Part shown: positions 15,746-18,640 of the stretch, one piece after another
Layout of the letters: the number at the start of each line of letters is the position of its first letter
Position numbering within the stretch: position 1 is the stretch's first letter
NCBI GenBank assembly: GCA_023450615.1
Contig: JAEXGT010000053.1
Coordinates: forward strand, 1 to 18,640
Reading direction: 5' to 3'
DNA: 18,640 bases
DNA from: Pseudomonadota bacterium
GTDB lineage: Bacteria; Pseudomonadota; Alphaproteobacteria; Rhizobiales; Beijerinckiaceae
Program-made: the position numbers and the translations under genes
Notes under the pieces: model-generated
The model's database searches: none
What the model was told of the DNA's origin: nothing
Seen by the model: the letters and a program-made list of their open reading frames with translations, nothing else

Positions 15746-15773
15746 AAAACGGCGGCTGAGAAGCCGCCGTTTT
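15746..15773 (-). terminator. Hairpin terminator after tsf
   Basis: Perfect 12-bp stem (arms 15746-15757 and 15762-15773) with a 4-nt loop, starting 13 nt after the tsf stop. The stem is GC-rich at its centre and ends in AAAA/TTTT. In the tsf direction the TTTT forms part of the stem's 3' side and CATGAG follows, so release may be partial. The symmetrical design would also act on rightward transcripts. Confidence 0.75.
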
Positions 15774-15786
15774 GGTTTCTTTATCG

Positions 15787-16716
15787 TTAGGCCTTGAGAC
15801 CGGCCTGGGCCGCGACTTCCGCCGCGAAATCCGGAGCCTCTTCCTTCTCGATGCCCTCACCGAGAGCGTAGCGCACGAAGGCCTTGAGGGTGACCGGCTT
15901 GCCAGCCTTGGACTCGGCTTCCTTGAGCACCTGCGTCACCGTCTTGGACGGATCGTGCACGAAGGGCTGCTCGAGAAGCGTAACTTCCTTGAAGTAGCTC
16001 TTCAGGCCGCTCTCGATGATCTTCTGCATGACGTTGTCCGGCTTGCCGGCGTTCTTGTCGCGCAGAATGGCGCTCTCGCGCTCGATGGTGGCGGCGTCGA
16101 CGCCGGAGGCGTCCAGAGCAACCGGGCTGGTCGCAGCCACGTGCATGGCGATCTGGCGGCCGAGCGTGCTCAGGGCGGTCACGTCGCCTTCGGACTCGAG
16201 CGCGACGAGCACGCCGATCTTGCCGAGGCCGTCGGTCACGGCATTGTGCACGTAGGACGCAATCACGCCCTTAGAGACTTCGAGCTTCGCGATGCGGCGC
16301 AGGGTCATGTTCTCGCCGATGGTGGCGATGAGTTCCTGCAGGCGGTCCTTCACGGTCGTGGAGGAGCCCGGGAACGTGGCGGCTTCGAGCGACTCGATGG
16401 TGCCGTTGCCGTTCAGGCCGATCTTGGCGGCTTCGCGGACGAAAGCCTGGAACTGGTCGTTACGGGCGACGAAGTCCGTCTCCGAGTTGACCTCGAGGAT
16501 GGTGGCGGTGTGACCCGACGACTCGACGGCGACGAGGCCCTCGGCAGCGACGCGGCCAGCCTTCTTGGCAGCCTTGGAGAGGCCCTTCTTGCGGAGCCAG
16601 TCGATGGCGGCTTCCATATCGCCGTTGGTCTCGGCAAGAGCGGCCTTGCAGTCCATCATGCCAGCGCTGGTCGTCTCGCGCAGCTCTTTCACCATCGCAG
16701 CGGTAATGTTCGCCAT
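15787..16716 (-). CDS. tsf: Translation elongation factor Ts
   Basis: Exchanges GDP for GTP on EF-Tu. The 309 residues are a little longer than E. coli EF-Ts (283), as is common in alphaproteobacteria. The N-terminal UBA-like module (MANITAAMVKELRETTSAGMMDCKAAL) is followed by the core with SETDFVARN. In this Asp81-Phe82 is the pair that enters EF-Tu to displace magnesium. The C-terminal subdomain with the dimer region ends in AAQAGLKA. ATG at 16716 has AAAGGA 6 nt upstream. It lies 102 nt after rpsB, the near-universal rpsB-tsf pair, with a hairpin-rich spacer between them and a terminator behind. Confidence 0.97.
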   Translation of the reverse strand: MANITAAMVKELRETTSAGMMDCKAALAETNGDMEAAIDWLRKKGLSKAAKKAGRVAAEGLVAVESSGHTATILEVNSETDFVARNDQFQAFVREAAKIGLNGNGTIESLEAATFPGSSTTVKDRLQELIATIGENMTLRRIAKLEVSKGVIASYVHNAVTDGLGKIGVLVALESEGDVTALSTLGRQIAMHVAATSPVALDASGVDAATIERESAILRDKNAGKPDNVMQKIIESGLKSYFKEVTLLEQPFVHDPSKTVTQVLKEAESKAGKPVTLKAFVRYALGEGIEKEEAPDFAAEVAAQAGLKA

Positions 16717-16750
16717 GGTTCATCCTTTCAAGGGTTCGTGCATACAGGGA

Positions 16751-16810
16751 GCCCGGCGCTCATGGAACGCCGGGCCCAATCATTCGTTCGAGCGCCGCTG
16801 CACGCGGCGC
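16751..16810 (-). promoter_or_regulatory. Two hairpins in the rpsB-tsf spacer
   Basis: Stem 1 pairs 16792-16797 with 16805-16810 (GCGCCG/CGGCGC, 7-nt loop). Stem 2 pairs 16751-16758 with 16768-16775 (GCCCGGCG/CGCCGGGC, 9-nt loop). Neither is followed by a U-tract. A hairpin between rpsB and tsf acts as an attenuator in E. coli, and a similar tuning role is possible here. Confidence 0.5.
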
Positions 16811-16818
16811 CGAGAGAT

Positions 16819-17841
16819 TTAAGCCGCAGCGGCTTCGATCATCGAGCGGGCCTGGTTGACCCAGCCATCGCGCTCGAGGCGACCATTGAGCTTCAGGTCC
16901 TTGTCGAGCTGGGCGATGTCGTCAGCCTGCATGGCAGCGAGCTGCCAGTAGTGGAAGATGCCGGCTTCGTTCAGCTTCTTCTCAAGCTGCGGGCCAACGC
17001 CGTTCAGCTTGGTCAGATCGTCCGGAGCTCCGCGGGGAGCGGCCAGACGCTCGAACTGCTCGCCGTCATAAGCGACAGCGGCGGTATCGGTCGCCGGAAG
17101 CTCTTCAGCCATCGGGTTCTCGGAAGCACCGATGTCGATGCCCATGTCACCGGCACCGCGGGAGATGCCGTCGAGAGCGGCGCGGGCAACGAGATCGCAG
17201 TAGAGAGCAATCGCGCGGCCGGCGTCGTCGTTGGCCGGAACCGGGAAGGTGATGCCGTCCGGGTTGGAGTTCGTGTCGACGATCGCGGCAACCGGGATGC
17301 CGAGGCGGTTGGCCTCCTGGATCGCCAGCTGCTCCTTGTTGGTGTCGATGACGAAGAGCAGGTCGGGCGTGCCGCCCATGTCCTTGATGCCGCCGAGAGC
17401 ACGCTCGAGCTTCTCCTTCTCACGAGCGAGCATCAGGCGCTCCTTCTTCGTGAGGCCCTGGCCACCGCCGGCGAGGATCTCGTCCACCTTGCGCAGGCGG
17501 GCGATCGAGCCGGAGATCGTCTTCCAGTTGGTGAGCATGCCGCCAAGCCAGCGGGCGTTCACGTAGTACTGAGCCGAACGCTTGGCAGCATCGGCAACGG
17601 CGTCAGCAGCCTGACGCTTCGTGCCGACGAAGAGCACGCGGCCGCCCTTGGCCACCGTGTCGCTAACGGCCTGGAGGGCGCGGTGCATCATCGGGACCGA
17701 CTGAGCGAGGTCGATGATATGGATGTTGTTGCGGGTGCCGAAGATGTACTGACCCATCTTCGGGTTCCAACGGTGGGCCTGGTGGCCAAAGTGAGCGCCA
17801 GCCTCGAGAAGGCTGCGCATCGAGAATTCAGGAAGCGCCAT
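16819..17841 (-). CDS. rpsB: 30S ribosomal protein S2 with C-terminal helix-hairpin-helix-like extension
   Basis: Small-subunit protein needed for S1 docking and initiation. Residues 1-226 are a complete S2: GAHFGHQAHRWNPKM, YIFGTRNNIHIIDL, NARWLGGMLTNWKTI, PDLLFVIDTNKEQLAIQEA and PVAAIVDTNSNPDGI. The protein then runs to 340 residues against 241 in E. coli. A linker (227-273) rich in Ala, Asp and Glu leads to a tail at about 274-336. This contains DLTKLNGVGPQLEKKLNEAG and LERDGWVNQA, the GVGP hairpin of helix-hairpin-helix modules. To my knowledge similar tails occur on L21 and NuoE of rhizobial relatives. ATG at 17841 has GGAG 7 nt upstream. S2 usually represses its own operon through the leader mRNA. 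Confidence 0.96.
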   Translation of the reverse strand: MALPEFSMRSLLEAGAHFGHQAHRWNPKMGQYIFGTRNNIHIIDLAQSVPMMHRALQAVSDTVAKGGRVLFVGTKRQAADAVADAAKRSAQYYVNARWLGGMLTNWKTISGSIARLRKVDEILAGGGQGLTKKERLMLAREKEKLERALGGIKDMGGTPDLLFVIDTNKEQLAIQEANRLGIPVAAIVDTNSNPDGITFPVPANDDAGRAIALYCDLVARAALDGISRGAGDMGIDIGASENPMAEELPATDTAAVAYDGEQFERLAAPRGAPDDLTKLNGVGPQLEKKLNEAGIFHYWQLAAMQADDIAQLDKDLKLNGRLERDGWVNQARSMIEAAAA

Positions 17842-18032
17842 AGTTTTTCTCCGGTTATGCCTCCGCGGAACAGTGGACCGGACATTCCGGCCACCGGGGG
17901 TACCTCATGGGCTCATGAGGGGATTCCGCGTGTGGGATGGGGGCGCATATATGCGGAAAGAAAGGGAAATGCAAGTTATATTGGCTCGCCCTCGCCGCCC
18001 CCCTGCAGCTACCTGAAGGACACGGCATTCTG
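17842..18032 (-). promoter_or_regulatory. rpsB promoter candidate and structured leader
   Basis: Read leftwards, TTGCAT (17974-17969), a 17-nt spacer and TATATG (17951-17946) form a plausible housekeeping promoter; the -10 lies inside the 12-bp palindrome CGCATATATGCG (17944-17955). A start some 7 nt on would give a leader of about 100 nt. The leader carries two stems, 17903-17909 with 17914-17920 (7 bp, 4-nt loop) and one at 17875-17892 with a bulged base. Leader structure fits autoregulation by S2, which is inferred. Confidence 0.5.
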
Positions 18033-18120
18033 ACCTGCCTCCATCATAGGAAAAGACACGCTTCCAACAGGTTCGCAACGGATCGAGGCAGGTGAGTCGA
18101 CCTATGCTGAGTATGGGCCG
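18033..18120. other. Remaining dnaE-rpsB gap
   Basis: The stretch just after dnaE has no clear terminator. The only structure is a 9-bp inverted repeat (18033-18041 with 18085-18093) spaced by 43 nt and with no U-tract. I see no small gene or RNA here. Confidence 0.3.
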
Positions 18121-18640
18121 TTAGCTCATCTGCACTTCCACCACGCCGGGCACGGCGCGCAAGGCGCCTGCGATCTGAGGCGTGGCCATGTATTTGCCGG
18201 GGAGCCTCACCTCCACTTCACGGTCGCCCTCATCGAGAATCAGGACCAGGGAAACCTCGCCCTCGCCCTTCGCCTTCAGGCGCTCGTAGACGCTCGGGAT
18301 CGGGCGCTCGTCGCGCAGGAAGATGCGCATGCCCTTCTGGTGCTTCGAGATAGCTTCCTCGAGCGGCTCGGCCATGCCGATGCGCGCCCTTACCTCTTCG
18401 CCCTCAAGCCCGGCCTGAAGCATGAGGACGACGGCGGTGCCGGGCTCCAGCACCTCGCGCAGGCGCATGAGGCCCTCGGAGAAGATGATGGCTTCGTATT
18501 GGCCAGTCTGATCCGAGAGGGTAAGAATGCCCATCTTGTTGCCGGTCTTGGTACGGCGCTCCTGCCTGTCAAGCACGGTGGCCGCCACCTTGCCGACCGA
18601 ATTTCCGGCTTTCACCGAGCGGCAGAAATCAGCCCAGGTC
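18121..18640 (-). CDS. dnaE: DNA polymerase III subunit alpha, C-terminal end (5' part outside window)
   Basis: Catalytic subunit of the replicative polymerase; only the last 173 codons are here. The frame stays open through the right edge (TWADFCRS before the GTG at 18615, which is an internal Val codon and not a start). The fragment covers the OB-fold region. VGKVAATVLDRQERRTKTGNK is followed by MGILTLSDQTGQYEAIIFSE, the hallmark of the DnaE C-terminal OB domain, which binds single-stranded DNA. The final 60 residues form the domain that meets the clamp loader tau subunit in well-studied homologues. The stop is TAA at 18123-18121. The polymerase active site and PHP domain are outside the window, so intactness cannot be judged. 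It is separated from rpsB by 279 nt. Confidence 0.92.
   Translation of the reverse strand, partial: TWADFCRSVKAGNSVGKVAATVLDRQERRTKTGNKMGILTLSDQTGQYEAIIFSEGLMRLREVLEPGTAVVLMLQAGLEGEEVRARIGMAEPLEEAISKHQKGMRIFLRDERPIPSVYERLKAKGEGEVSLVLILDEGDREVEVRLPGKYMATPQIAGALRAVPGVVEVQMS

Noticed and set aside
15772..18033. A 753-codon open frame on the plus strand across tsf and rpsB
   Set aside because: It lies antisense to two certain genes and spans their intergenic gap, and its translation has no recognisable domain; long antisense frames are expected at this GC content.
1..18640. Possible novel defence, mobile or biosynthetic system
   Set aside because: All genes but one are recognised core genes in a conserved order, without transposase, integrase, direct-repeat borders, odd codon use or unexplained long gaps.

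Overview
The window is a GC-rich stretch of a Gram-negative chromosome. Gene order, LpxI in place of LpxH, a citrate synthase of the hexameric bacterial type, and the long C-terminal tail on ribosomal protein S2 all point to an alphaproteobacterium of the order Hyphomicrobiales (Rhizobiales). Methylobacteriaceae or Microvirga-like is my guess from overall protein character and is not proven. Codon use looks uniform throughout, and I see no mobile element, phage gene, tRNA, rRNA or CRISPR array.

Layout. Two genes read rightwards at the left end: the 3' part of gltX (glutamyl-tRNA synthetase), closed by a strong hairpin terminator that contains its stop codon, then gltA (citrate synthase) with its own terminator at 2451-2475. 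Everything else reads leftwards. Starting from the right edge, in transcription order, these are: the 3' end of dnaE; rpsB-tsf (translation); pyrH-frr (UMP kinase and ribosome recycling factor); uppS-cdsA-dxr (isoprenoid carrier, CDP-diacylglycerol and MEP-pathway enzymes); rseP-bamA (site-2 protease and outer-membrane protein assembly); lpxD-fabZ-lpxA-lpxI-lpxB (lipid A); and a small exported protein of unknown function that meets gltA tail to tail.

How it works together. The leftward block is the classical envelope and translation supercluster. UppS makes the undecaprenyl carrier from precursors that Dxr helps to supply. CdsA makes the phospholipid precursor. RseP and BamA serve outer-membrane homeostasis and assembly. 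FabZ supplies hydroxyacyl-ACP turnover beside the acyltransferases LpxA and LpxD, and LpxI and LpxB carry lipid A on to the disaccharide. Junctions from uppS to dxr and from fabZ to lpxB are 8 nt or less apart or overlapping, so translational coupling is likely. Hairpins after tsf and after bamA, plus 160-280 nt gaps before pyrH, bamA and rpsB, divide the block into probable sub-operons.

No new defence, mobile or biosynthetic system is visible; this is core housekeeping DNA. The points most worth a second look are a BamA that seems to have four POTRA domains rather than five (the first appears missing), a helix-hairpin-helix-like tail fused to S2, a bamA terminator whose U-tract sits almost against the lpxD start codon with no obvious ribosome binding site, a hairpin with the lpxI start codon in its loop, a 12-bp inverted repeat holding the frr stop codon, and the uncharacterised exported protein at 2499-3110.
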